A stretch of DNA of 64,000 nucleotides from Tritrichomonas musculus (Eukaryota > Parabasalia > Tritrichomonadida > Tritrichomonadidae), in assembly GCA_039105265.1 (NCBI GenBank), contig JAPFFF010000007.1, positions 4,526,001 to 4,590,000 on the forward strand, given 5' to 3'. The notes under the pieces were generated by a model. The model was not told where the DNA came from. It did no database searches and saw only the letters and a list, made by a program, of their open reading frames with translations. A program made the translations under genes and the position numbers. Shown here piece after piece: positions 1 through 8,255 of the stretch (position 1 is the first letter of the stretch; each line of letters starts with the position of its first letter).

Positions 1-1
1 A

Positions 2-931
2 TTCAAAAGTAGAAGGGTTAACAAGATCACAACGCAATACGGTCAACTGATTAATTCGCTTAGAATAAGAAAGATAAGAAAATATACCATTTGTCATTCA
101 AACTGGATTAGTGCTGCAAATCTTCTCGCCAACGAAATTGATTTTATGAGTGATTTTAATATAGGAACTGCAATTATTATATTTTGTCAAATTTGTAAAT
201 TTTTTTCCCCTCTCTCTACTTATGGCCAAACTTCTACTGGTAGTATACCAACTCTTTTTCCATCTTCATCAAATGGTTCAGCAGAAAACAATATTTCAGG
301 TAATCGTAAACTATTGAGGTCTAAGAGCCTAGAAAAATTCAGGAAAAATAAGAAAAACATAAAATTGGATAAAAGCATTCATCAAAGTATTAGCCATTAT
401 GAAAATTTACCTAATCTAAGTATTAAAGAAGAGGAAAGTGGTTTTAAAATTGAAAATGAAAAAATAAATAATGAAGAAAATAAAAAACGAAATAATAGTG
501 ATACTGATTCAATCTTCGATATTTATTCATACAGTGGATATAAAGATCATGAAGATAGTGAAAATACATATTCTGATATTAATGATTCGACATTATCAAA
601 TTCATTTAATATGATAAAAGATTACAAAGATGACACAAATAATAGTCAAATTTTCATTTTTCCTCCAAGTTTGATCAACAAAGATGTTGTTAAATTTTTA
701 AAATTTGTCTTAATGCTCTCTCATACTGATTGTTTTATCCAATACTTTACTTGGATTTCAAAAGTTCTTGTTGTTTTCCCTCAAATTAAAAATCTTCTTG
801 GTCAGATCTATGGTATAGATGTTTCGCATCTTGAAATGGCCTTTAAAATCCTTCTTTCAAAAATTGATTTGTCATTATTGATTAAGATCAGAGAAGAAGT
901 ATTTAAAGAAGCAAGAAAACCAGGGAAGTAA
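2..931 (+). CDS. Hypothetical low-complexity protein, 5' end outside window
   Basis: The frame is open from the first complete codon of the window to the TAA at 929-931, so the gene very probably begins upstream; the first internal ATG is at 146. At least 309 residues are present. The N-terminal third is basic, the middle is rich in Asn, Asp, Glu and Ser (probably disordered), and the last ~80 residues look helical and hydrophobic (from FPPSLINKD to the basic end EARKPGK). No family is recognised and no catalytic motif is seen. The gene diverges from nothing: it is convergent with the minus-strand ARM-like gene across a 304-bp AT-rich spacer. A real gene is likely from the length and codon-like composition; the function is unknown. 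Confidence 0.6.
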   Translation, partial: FKSRRVNKITTQYGQLINSLRIRKIRKYTICHSNWISAANLLANEIDFMSDFNIGTAIIIFCQICKFFSPLSTYGQTSTGSIPTLFPSSSNGSAENNISGNRKLLRSKSLEKFRKNKKNIKLDKSIHQSISHYENLPNLSIKEEESGFKIENEKINNEENKKRNNSDTDSIFDIYSYSGYKDHEDSENTYSDINDSTLSNSFNMIKDYKDDTNNSQIFIFPPSLINKDVVKFLKFVLMLSHTDCFIQYFTWISKVLVVFPQIKNLLGQIYGIDVSHLEMAFKILLSKIDLSLLIKIREEVFKEARKPGK

Positions 932-1235
932 TTTTAATCATTGGTTTAGGTAAGAATTCTACCATTTATATTATATTATATTATATATTATTTGTTATTT
1001 TTTGTATTGTTTTTAATAAATAGAATTTTATTACATATATATATTTTCAAGTTTATTATATAAATTTTGATCAAGAGCTGCATGCTCTAAAATGATTTCA
1101 GGATTCATTAAATAGTTGTTTTTAAAATAATAATCTTAACTTGTTCATGTAAAAGATGATTTGTTTTATTTATAAAATAAAATAAATATATACCGCATTT
1201 GATATTAACATTAAAAAATAATAGTGTTAATTGCA
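932..1235. other. Intergenic spacer between convergent genes
   Basis: 304 bp of AT-rich sequence between two gene 3' ends. It includes a TATATTATATTATATT run near 970. No gene or RNA is seen. Confidence 0.5.
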
Positions 1236-2696
1236 TCAGTTGTCAATATACTCTCCAATATTTCTTTTTAAAACTTCAAATAATTCGTTAAAGTCGTCAC
1301 ATTCGTTATATTGGTCAGGATTTTCGGAAAAATTGACTATTTCTGTAAAAAAATATGGATACTTTGTTGAGAAATCTGGAATAAGATTAAAAATGCGAAC
1401 AAAACTGGTAAGTGCATGGACGATAATTTTCTTTTTTGAAGCACTTAAAACTTCGAAAATAAAATCAATCAAATTATTATTTGATATTATTTTTGATAGA
1501 ATATTTAATTCAGCATAGTACATGACTGAAAGAAGGCAGTAGCAAAGCGATTTTTGAGATTGAAATGTCAATTCTTTATTTATTGCTATGCACCAATCAA
1601 AAAAATTAATATCATATAATGATTTAATTATAGAGTTTTGCTGAGAATATAAAACATTTGTTATATAATAGAAAAATCCTTCGAAATATTCTTCATCTTT
1701 GAGATTCCTATTCATTATTTTAATGCAAACTTCAATAAAATTAAAATTCGCAATAATTTCATTTGATATTGGTGAATTTAATAAAGAAAGCTTTCCAAGA
1801 AAGTAAAATGAAGAAGAAACGAAAATAGAAAAAGGTACGTTGTCATTCAAAATCTGATAAATATGCGCAATAAATCCCGATTCAATCAGCATTGATAGGT
1901 TGATTTTCTCTAAAATCAAAGAAACATTTGCTAGAACGTCTTCAACTTGTATCGCATAGAACGTATATTGATCACTTTTGGTAAAAAATTCTGTGACTTT
2001 TTCAAAAATTTTTGAAAAAACATCATTTTGGATTAATTCTGGAAACATGATGAACTTTATTATGCCTGATATCACAGGAAACATCAAAGAATTAGTTTCC
2101 ATATCCTTTTCTAAATTTACAGATGCTAACAAGGTATTATACTCATTAAAAAATATTTCAATATAGTTATCGTTAATGCAAATTTGATTTATTGGATCTT
2201 TCGCATCTCTTGTCATTATATTGTTCATAATATAAAAAATTTGATTTCTTATGGCCGAATTTGTGCAATTTTGAAGAATTTGTATTAAAAATGAATTAGT
2301 ATTGCTGCGAATAAAGTCATCTAAAGCATCTGATGAATGAGAAACAATAAAATCAATAATAGATAAAATTGAGCACTTAATTTTACTTTGTTTATCTGGT
2401 ACATATGAATATAAAGCGATTAGGATTTGAAAATATTTAATACCATGAAAATTTGAATCTTTATCTAATGATTTATAAATAATGTTTAGGCATGAATTTA
2501 TATTTTTATAATTTACATCTGATTCATCATCTGATATGCAATTTGTTTGGTTCATAAAATCTTCAAGAATATCAAAATATTTGATTGCAACTTGAATTGC
2601 AGGAATTTGATGTTCATGAGGGCTATCTTTCATGAAATTTTTTTTTTCATTGGATAAAACAGTATTTTTTTTCTTTTTTTCACGTATTGCAATCAT
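1236..2696 (-). CDS. ARM/HEAT-like helical-repeat protein
   Basis: 486 residues from ATG at 2696-2694. The Lys-rich N-terminus (about residues 1-25) is followed by an all-helical sequence with hydrophobic spacing of the armadillo type, for example LIQILQNCTNSAIRNQIFYI near residue 135 and repeated I/L-rich pairs to the C-terminus. No transmembrane segment, signal peptide or catalytic motif is visible. Trichomonads encode many divergent ARM-like proteins that act as scaffolds, which fits, but no specific ortholog is recognised. It is transcribed away from the Gln-rich gene at 3539, with an ~840-bp AT-rich shared upstream region. The assignment is inferred from sequence texture, not from a diagnostic motif. 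Confidence 0.6.
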   Translation of the reverse strand: MIAIREKKKKNTVLSNEKKNFMKDSPHEHQIPAIQVAIKYFDILEDFMNQTNCISDDESDVNYKNINSCLNIIYKSLDKDSNFHGIKYFQILIALYSYVPDKQSKIKCSILSIIDFIVSHSSDALDDFIRSNTNSFLIQILQNCTNSAIRNQIFYIMNNIMTRDAKDPINQICINDNYIEIFFNEYNTLLASVNLEKDMETNSLMFPVISGIIKFIMFPELIQNDVFSKIFEKVTEFFTKSDQYTFYAIQVEDVLANVSLILEKINLSMLIESGFIAHIYQILNDNVPFSIFVSSSFYFLGKLSLLNSPISNEIIANFNFIEVCIKIMNRNLKDEEYFEGFFYYITNVLYSQQNSIIKSLYDINFFDWCIAINKELTFQSQKSLCYCLLSVMYYAELNILSKIISNNNLIDFIFEVLSASKKKIIVHALTSFVRIFNLIPDFSTKYPYFFTEIVNFSENPDQYNECDDFNELFEVLKRNIGEYIDN

Positions 2697-3538
2697 TGAT
2701 CAAAGATTTTATCAAACCAATTAAAAATTTTAAAAATTGAAAGAACATCAGAAAATAATAGATACTTTTATTTTTATTTTTTAATAATTTCTAAGCTACT
2801 TTATTCCTAAAAAAAATTGCTTTGTTATTATATAATTTTTGAATGCATCCGAAAATTTGAATCATTATTTCTTAATTATCATAATTTGAAAAAATTAAGC
2901 CCAAAATAGAGTTAAAAAAATAGAAAATTTGCGTATGTTTAACATATTATTTTCTGATGATTGTGTTTTCCAAATCATTTGGTCAAACAACAAAAAAAAA
3001 TTTGAAGTATTTTTCACAATTTTTTAAAAATAACATCTCAAAATTTGAAAGCATTCACAATATTTTCCAGCAATAAAATATTGTGAAAAAATATGAGATA
3101 AGTTATTTTTTTTCAAATCAAAAAATATTTTTACTTTAATTTAATGAAATTTTAATTATATATTTTTCATAAAATATAATTAACTATTAAATATTAAAAA
3201 CAAAAACATCTTTTTATATTGAAATGGATGTTAAATATTGCAATAAAATAACTTTTATTTTTATTATAGTATTTCATTGTTCTTATTTTAAAAAAAAAAA
3301 ACTGAAAAAAGATTTTCATTAAAAAATTTAATTATATTCGTCAAATGTAAACATTTAAATCAACAAAAATTATTTACCCAATAATGAAAATACAATTTTT
3401 CTTTCAATTTATAAAGAATGATTACAAATTTGAATATAATAACGAATTTCCATTATATTGTGAAGAAATGGACTTTCACAATCTAATAAAATTTTCTTAA
3501 TGCATTTAAAAAGTTTCTCAAAAAACAAAAATTCAATT
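2697..3538. other. Divergent intergenic region with a perfect hairpin
   Basis: AT-rich region between divergent starts at 2696 (minus) and 3539 (plus), so it should hold both promoters. A perfect 13-bp inverted repeat (TTCACAATATTTT, 3054-3066, and its complement, 3075-3087) with an 8-nt loop lies in the middle. Long A and T runs flank it. No gene is seen. Confidence 0.45.
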
Positions 3539-4552
3539 ATGAATATCAATGATATGCTGAATAAACCTGCTCGATTCACCCCAATTAAAACACTTATGGG
3601 TGACCTTCCTCATTCTTTAGATGTCCCATTAGGAAGCTTTAAAGAAGAAGCAAAACCAAATATGCAACAAATACAACCGCAACAACAGCAACAACAGGAG
3701 TTTCAATCAATAGATCAGCATCAAGGCCAGGAATATGTTTATCAAAATAATTCTCAGGATCGTTATTCAAATTATATTCAAAATCCAGATACAAATCAAA
3801 ATCAACAAACTTTTTATAATAGTCAGCCTCCGCAATCCTTTTTATATCAACAGCCAATAAGTTTAGCAAATCAGCAATCATATATTTCTCAATCTTCCTA
3901 TGACTTAAACATGAATCTTACCAACCCAATAGCTAGCCCTAGCGGCAACTATTTAAATATGCCACAAAATCAGCAGCAGTTTGTTCAACTCCCCAAATTG
4001 GCAATTCCCCAAAAAAGTGAAGAAGATTTAGCTGATTGTGTAAGTTCTGGTTGCAACTCTGCATCCAGCACAGATAGTGGGAGATCAGCTCCATACACGC
4101 TTCATGACGACTTATCAATATTTAAAGTTGTTGCTGCTTATTACGGTTTTGGATTCCATGGTAAAATACCTTGGTCTTTTTGGCAAACATACAAACGTGC
4201 GACAGGTTCAACACGTTCGAATTCTAGTCTTTACCATCACTGGAATGGTGCAATGAAAAAGAAATATGATGCTTTTATATCTAATGGTAGACTTAATGAT
4301 TGTATTTTATGGCTAGAAACAGCTGTAATGGCAGAACAATCATCAAATGCATGTTTATCCCCTCAGATGATCAATAATGGTAATAATATTCAACCAGTAC
4401 AACATGCTGGAACTCCTCTCTTCCATAACAGATCTGAGCCACCAGTTTCTTTGATTGCTGTTGGCCAACCAAATATTTCACAGATGCAGCCCATGACTCT
4501 AATTAGAACACCATCTGCCAAGAATGAGTCTTCTTTTCCATTTACCCATTGA
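3539..4552 (+). CDS. Gln-rich protein with a putative SANT/SPK-like DNA-binding domain
   Basis: An in-frame ATG also exists at 3500, but the residues before Met14 are a basic tail read from the AT-rich leader; I prefer ATG 3539 (MNINDMLNKPARFTPIK), giving 337 residues. Residues ~30-150 are rich in Gln, Asn, Tyr and Pro, as in transcription activation or prion-like segments. A compact folded domain follows at ~185-260 with conserved-looking aromatic residues: HDDLSIFKVVAAYYGFGF, IPWSFWQTYKRATG, then STRSNSSLYHHW and MKKKYDAFI. This pattern (bulky Trp, RS.SSL.HHW, KKY) resembles SANT/SPK-type nuclear DNA-binding modules, but I cannot name the family. The tail is again low-complexity. A nuclear role is an inference. 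Confidence 0.65.
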   Translation: MNINDMLNKPARFTPIKTLMGDLPHSLDVPLGSFKEEAKPNMQQIQPQQQQQQEFQSIDQHQGQEYVYQNNSQDRYSNYIQNPDTNQNQQTFYNSQPPQSFLYQQPISLANQQSYISQSSYDLNMNLTNPIASPSGNYLNMPQNQQQFVQLPKLAIPQKSEEDLADCVSSGCNSASSTDSGRSAPYTLHDDLSIFKVVAAYYGFGFHGKIPWSFWQTYKRATGSTRSNSSLYHHWNGAMKKKYDAFISNGRLNDCILWLETAVMAEQSSNACLSPQMINNGNNIQPVQHAGTPLFHNRSEPPVSLIAVGQPNISQMQPMTLIRTPSAKNESSFPFTH

Positions 4553-5007
4553 AGATGTAAATAGCGTTTTTATTTTTTTTATTATTTTATTATATAAAAC
4601 ATCAGGTTTCATGCATTTTTAATCTATGAATATTCATTTTTTTTAATTTTTTATTTTATTTCCACAGCAGAAAAATAAGTGATAATTCATGATTTTTGAA
4701 ACTAGTGAAATAGGGAAATATGATTTTTTTTATGATATTAACAAAAAATCAATTATATAATTTTCCAAAAGCAATCGATAAGTTTAAAAAATGTAATAAT
4801 GAAATAAGTGTATATAATATTTCTATTTCATAAGAAGATAATCCTTTCTTCTCCACGAAAGAATATGAGTGTTAACCAAAAACGAATACTGTTTGTTAAC
4901 CATTTCATATACGTTAAAAAAATGCATTTATAAAAAAATTTCAATCAAAAAAGTCTAAATAAAGTCAATAAATTTCATTACTTACAAAATTTTAATATAA
5001 AAATAAA
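4553..5007. other. Intergenic spacer between convergent genes
   Basis: 455 bp between the 3' ends of the Gln-rich gene and the hexapeptide-repeat gene. Very AT-rich with several TTTATTTT runs that could serve in 3' processing. No gene or strong repeat is seen. Confidence 0.5.
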
Positions 5008-8000
5008 TCATTCTTCATTCTTTTTCTGTGTAAGTTCGAGAATTTTTTGAAGTATCTGATATGTTCTTTTTCTTTCAGATTTTGCAAAAATGCTCATCCT
5101 CACTATTACCTCATCAACAAGTTCAAAAATAAATTTCTTCACTTTCTCGATTTTCTCCTCCTCAATGCCTTTCTTAGCAAAGAACTGCAAGTTTATCGAC
5201 AGCTGATGCACAAAGGAAGTCACTGTCTCGTCCTCAAGGAAGTCGTCAATTGTCAGCAGCGACTCCGAATTCATCTGAATCATGTCGTCAAGAGCGACAT
5301 TCGCAAGATTCAAAATAACATTCCCAAATTGGTCATCCTCAGCATTCGCGTTACACTCGCCAGCACTGCTCTTGGAGCTTTGTTCATCTTGACCATTTTG
5401 TATGTTATCTTGACCATTTTGTATGTTATCTTGACCATTTTGTATGTTATCTTGACCATTTTGTATGTTATCTTGACCATTTTGTATGTTATCTTGATTA
5501 TTTTGTATGCTATCTTGATTATTTTGTATGTTATCTTTGGTGTTTTGTGTTTCTTTGGTGTTTTGTGTTTCTTTGGTGTTTTGTGTTTCTTTGGTGTTTG
5601 GTGTTTCTTTGGTGTTTGGTGTTTCTTTGGTGTTTTGTGTTTCTTTGGTGTTTTGTGTTTCTTTGGTGTTTTGTGTATCTTTGGTGTTTGGTGTTTCTTT
5701 GGTGTTCTGTGTATCTTTGGTGTTTGGTGTGCTGTCTGGGTTTTGCTGTTCCTGTGCCATCCAGAAGTGCAGTGCCAGTATGAGCGAGTTCAGCTTGAAT
5801 ATTCCGTAGAGTGGATTCTCGTCGACTTCCTTGAAGACGTTTCGCGTGCAGTTTGCTGCGAGCTGCCTTCCGCACTCAGCGGGGAAGTCCTTGAATGTCT
5901 CCAAGTAGTCCAGCACGAAGACAGGTGACTCGTTGATGTCCAGCACTGTCTTCAAGTCAACGAATCCGCTCTCCTGCTTATAAAAGAAGAGGGACGCCTT
6001 CTCCCTTCTTATCAGCCTCGGTATTTTCTTAGAGAACTCGACCACTTCCTCTTTGTAAATGAATCCTATCGGCACCTCACAATTGTGGGGCACCATCTGG
6101 CCATCGCAAATCAAGCACCCCTTATGAATTTTGACATTTTCGCTCAAATAAACGTTCGTCCCAATTTTTGTTCCAGAACCGATTTTAGCGTTCTTTCCGA
6201 TGAAGCTGTTATGGCCAATTATTACACCTTTCTTCAATTTGACGGGCATCTCAATTTCGGCGGTTTCGTCGATCGCTTTTATCGGCTGCATCGGTAGAAC
6301 TATCGCGTTCCGCGGCGAATAGCAGTTCTCTATTAGAATGGAGCCACTCAAGGCAACTGAGCCTGCCATCATCATGGAAAACTTACGGCAAACAACGTCA
6401 GTTTGAAGAACGCTTCCAGGCTGCAGAACTCGGTTTGTCAGGTCAATGTCGTCGTAATAAAGAGCGCCACTTTTTGTCACTTTTGCATACGAATCAAGAA
6501 GGTGCTTCGAGATGCTGTTACGAAGAGAGTTCTGGATAAGTGAAGTGAATAACTGCGTTTTCTGAAAAAGTGGAAACTTTTTAAATGATGTAAGCCATTC
6601 AAAAGGAACATAGTGCTTCCCTTGGCTAAGCAATATGATGATCTCATTCAAATTGGGTATATGTGATATGAAGCTCTCAAAATTGTCATCGTCTTCTGGC
6701 GGCTTGCGTGAAAATAATAAACGTTCGCTGACAATTTTGGCAATTTTGTCGTTGTCAATGAATGACGGTGCTTGACACTCAAATTTGTTACTTTTTGTGA
6801 AGATGGTCAAATAAAGGTAAAAAAGATTCTGACGATCTTCATCGTCCTTCACAATTTTCAATAGTTCACTTAAAATGTTGTCAGTGCTGGAATTCAAGTT
6901 TTCGTTCGTTTCTGATGAAAAAATTGATGGTGAAAAATCAATGGATATTTGGTCGCTGGTTTGACGCATCTCAAAACTCGAACTCCTCTTCTTGGAATTG
7001 GGATTCCCTTCAGCTGAAAATGCAGATGATGGAATCGATATTGATGACGATATTGATGAAACAGAACTAGTAAATGAAAAGCGTAAATCAGAATATGTAA
7101 TCCTTTTCTCTTCTTTTTCTCGGTTCATAAAGATGCAGGAAACAATATAGGCAATACTTTCTCCAAGTTGAGCTCGTATAAATAAAATTAATGTATCTAT
7201 AAACGGTTGTGCTGATTTGAATTTTTGATATGAACTGAGTTGTTTTCGATTAATACCTAAATCGGAATTAAAATTAATGTCATAATTAGATTCACATTTT
7301 TTGAAATCTGAGTATTGGATTTCTGTTTTGCTTAAGAAAAAATTTCTTAGAATAAATGGTGTGATATACTTAATCAATAAATGACTAAGACTTTCATTAT
7401 ATTGAAATAAAGAGTACCACGGTTGGCATGAAATAAAAAGAAGAGCCCAAATTAAATAGTCATCATCCTTATCGTATTTATTAGTGGAATTATGATGATC
7501 CACTCTATCGTTATGTATATGCTCTTCTTTATTGTGTAAATTAGCATCTTGTTTGCTACTTCTTAAATTTGAATTAATAACTTTATTATTCTGATGATTT
7601 GTAAAGGAAGATAAAAATAAATTTATATCCTGGAGCTGGTCAGGTGAATCAAAGGAAAAGTTAATTTTATGATTGAAAATAGCTGAAGTAAAGAAGGAAT
7701 TAAATTCTGAAAACGAAATTAATTCTTCGGATTGAGTGATATCAATAAATTTAAAAGTCGTTAATGATGATTCTGAAAATATATAAATTTCTGTGGCAGC
7801 TCGAGGTTGCGAAATGTGAAGTTCGATATTTTTGTTACTCTTAATATTAAGAGTTTGCAAAGAAAAAATCCAAAACCCGCGATGATATGGAGTAAGAGAT
7901 ATTGAATGAAAGTCTTTATTAAAATATTGGTATACTATTGGTGGATTTAACTTTCCATTGTATAGTATAAAGCAGGTTGGTAATGGAGAATTCTTATTTG

Positions 8001-8013
8001 CTGCATACTCCAT
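5008..8013 (-). CDS. Large protein with left-handed beta-helix (hexapeptide) repeats and a Q/N/T-rich minisatellite insert
   Basis: 1001 residues from ATG at 8013-8011. Residues 1-540 are mixed alpha/beta with disordered Ser-rich stretches and no family I recognise. Residues ~585-650 carry clear hexapeptide-repeat rhythm (GVIIGHNSFIGKNAKIGSG, then TKIGTNVYLSENVKIHKGC), the left-handed beta-helix fold found in eIF2B-epsilon-type, acyltransferase and dynactin proteins. Residues 762-~880 are 11 copies of T(P/Q)NTK(D/E) then 7 copies of (N/S)IQN(N/G)QD. The last ~110 residues are helical. No nucleotidyltransferase N-domain is seen, so an eIF2B assignment is not supported. The coding DNA from about 5160 to 6480 is markedly richer in G+C than the rest of the gene. 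The role is unknown. Confidence 0.7.
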   Translation of the reverse strand: MEYAANKNSPLPTCFILYNGKLNPPIVYQYFNKDFHSISLTPYHRGFWIFSLQTLNIKSNKNIELHISQPRAATEIYIFSESSLTTFKFIDITQSEELISFSEFNSFFTSAIFNHKINFSFDSPDQLQDINLFLSSFTNHQNNKVINSNLRSSKQDANLHNKEEHIHNDRVDHHNSTNKYDKDDDYLIWALLFISCQPWYSLFQYNESLSHLLIKYITPFILRNFFLSKTEIQYSDFKKCESNYDINFNSDLGINRKQLSSYQKFKSAQPFIDTLILFIRAQLGESIAYIVSCIFMNREKEEKRITYSDLRFSFTSSVSSISSSISIPSSAFSAEGNPNSKKRSSSFEMRQTSDQISIDFSPSIFSSETNENLNSSTDNILSELLKIVKDDEDRQNLFYLYLTIFTKSNKFECQAPSFIDNDKIAKIVSERLLFSRKPPEDDDNFESFISHIPNLNEIIILLSQGKHYVPFEWLTSFKKFPLFQKTQLFTSLIQNSLRNSISKHLLDSYAKVTKSGALYYDDIDLTNRVLQPGSVLQTDVVCRKFSMMMAGSVALSGSILIENCYSPRNAIVLPMQPIKAIDETAEIEMPVKLKKGVIIGHNSFIGKNAKIGSGTKIGTNVYLSENVKIHKGCLICDGQMVPHNCEVPIGFIYKEEVVEFSKKIPRLIRREKASLFFYKQESGFVDLKTVLDINESPVFVLDYLETFKDFPAECGRQLAANCTRNVFKEVDENPLYGIFKLNSLILALHFWMAQEQQNPDSTPNTKDTQNTKETPNTKDTQNTKETQNTKETQNTKETPNTKETPNTKETQNTKETQNTKETQNTKDNIQNNQDSIQNNQDNIQNGQDNIQNGQDNIQNGQDNIQNGQDNIQNGQDEQSSKSSAGECNANAEDDQFGNVILNLANVALDDMIQMNSESLLTIDDFLEDETVTSFVHQLSINLQFFAKKGIEEEKIEKVKKFIFELVDEVIVRMSIFAKSERKRTYQILQKILELTQKKNEE
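5388..5730. repeat. Coding minisatellite: 21-bp and 18-bp units
   Basis: Two adjacent in-frame tandem arrays lie within the minus-strand gene: seven 21-bp units (plus-strand form TATCTTGACCATTTTGTATG-T) encoding (N/S)IQN(N/G)QD, followed by eleven 18-bp units (TCTTTGGTGTTTTGTGTT type) encoding TQNTKE/TPNTKD. Units are close to identical, so copy number probably varies between strains. Confidence 0.9.
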
Positions 8014-8255
8014 TACAAAATTTTTTTGAAATGTGAATTGAAATTATTAAACAAAAAAAACTTTCAAGAATGATTTCGTTTTGTTGATATTTGCTGCATG
8101 TTGGTTATTTATGTTTTGATTTTCAATTAAAATAATTGGATCAAATTTGCTTTCTCCAATTTTTATGATAATTATAATTACAAGTAAAATTAATGGGATA
8201 ATTTATAATAGATTTTTAAGCCATATAAGAGTAAAATATGATAATCAAAATTTTA

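Noticed and set aside
1231..2166. Plus-strand frames opposite the ARM-like gene
   Set aside because: Antisense shadows without protein-like composition.
5047..5928. 293-codon plus-strand open frame opposite the hexapeptide-repeat gene
   Set aside because: It results from the GC-rich coding region and the in-frame minisatellite; the product is a Val/Leu/Phe/Cys repeat with no protein character, and the minus strand has the clear beta-helix repeats.
5008..8013. eIF2B-epsilon
   Set aside because: Hexapeptide repeats fit, but the N-terminal nucleotidyltransferase-like domain and its signature are missing, and the C-terminal W2 domain is not recognisable.
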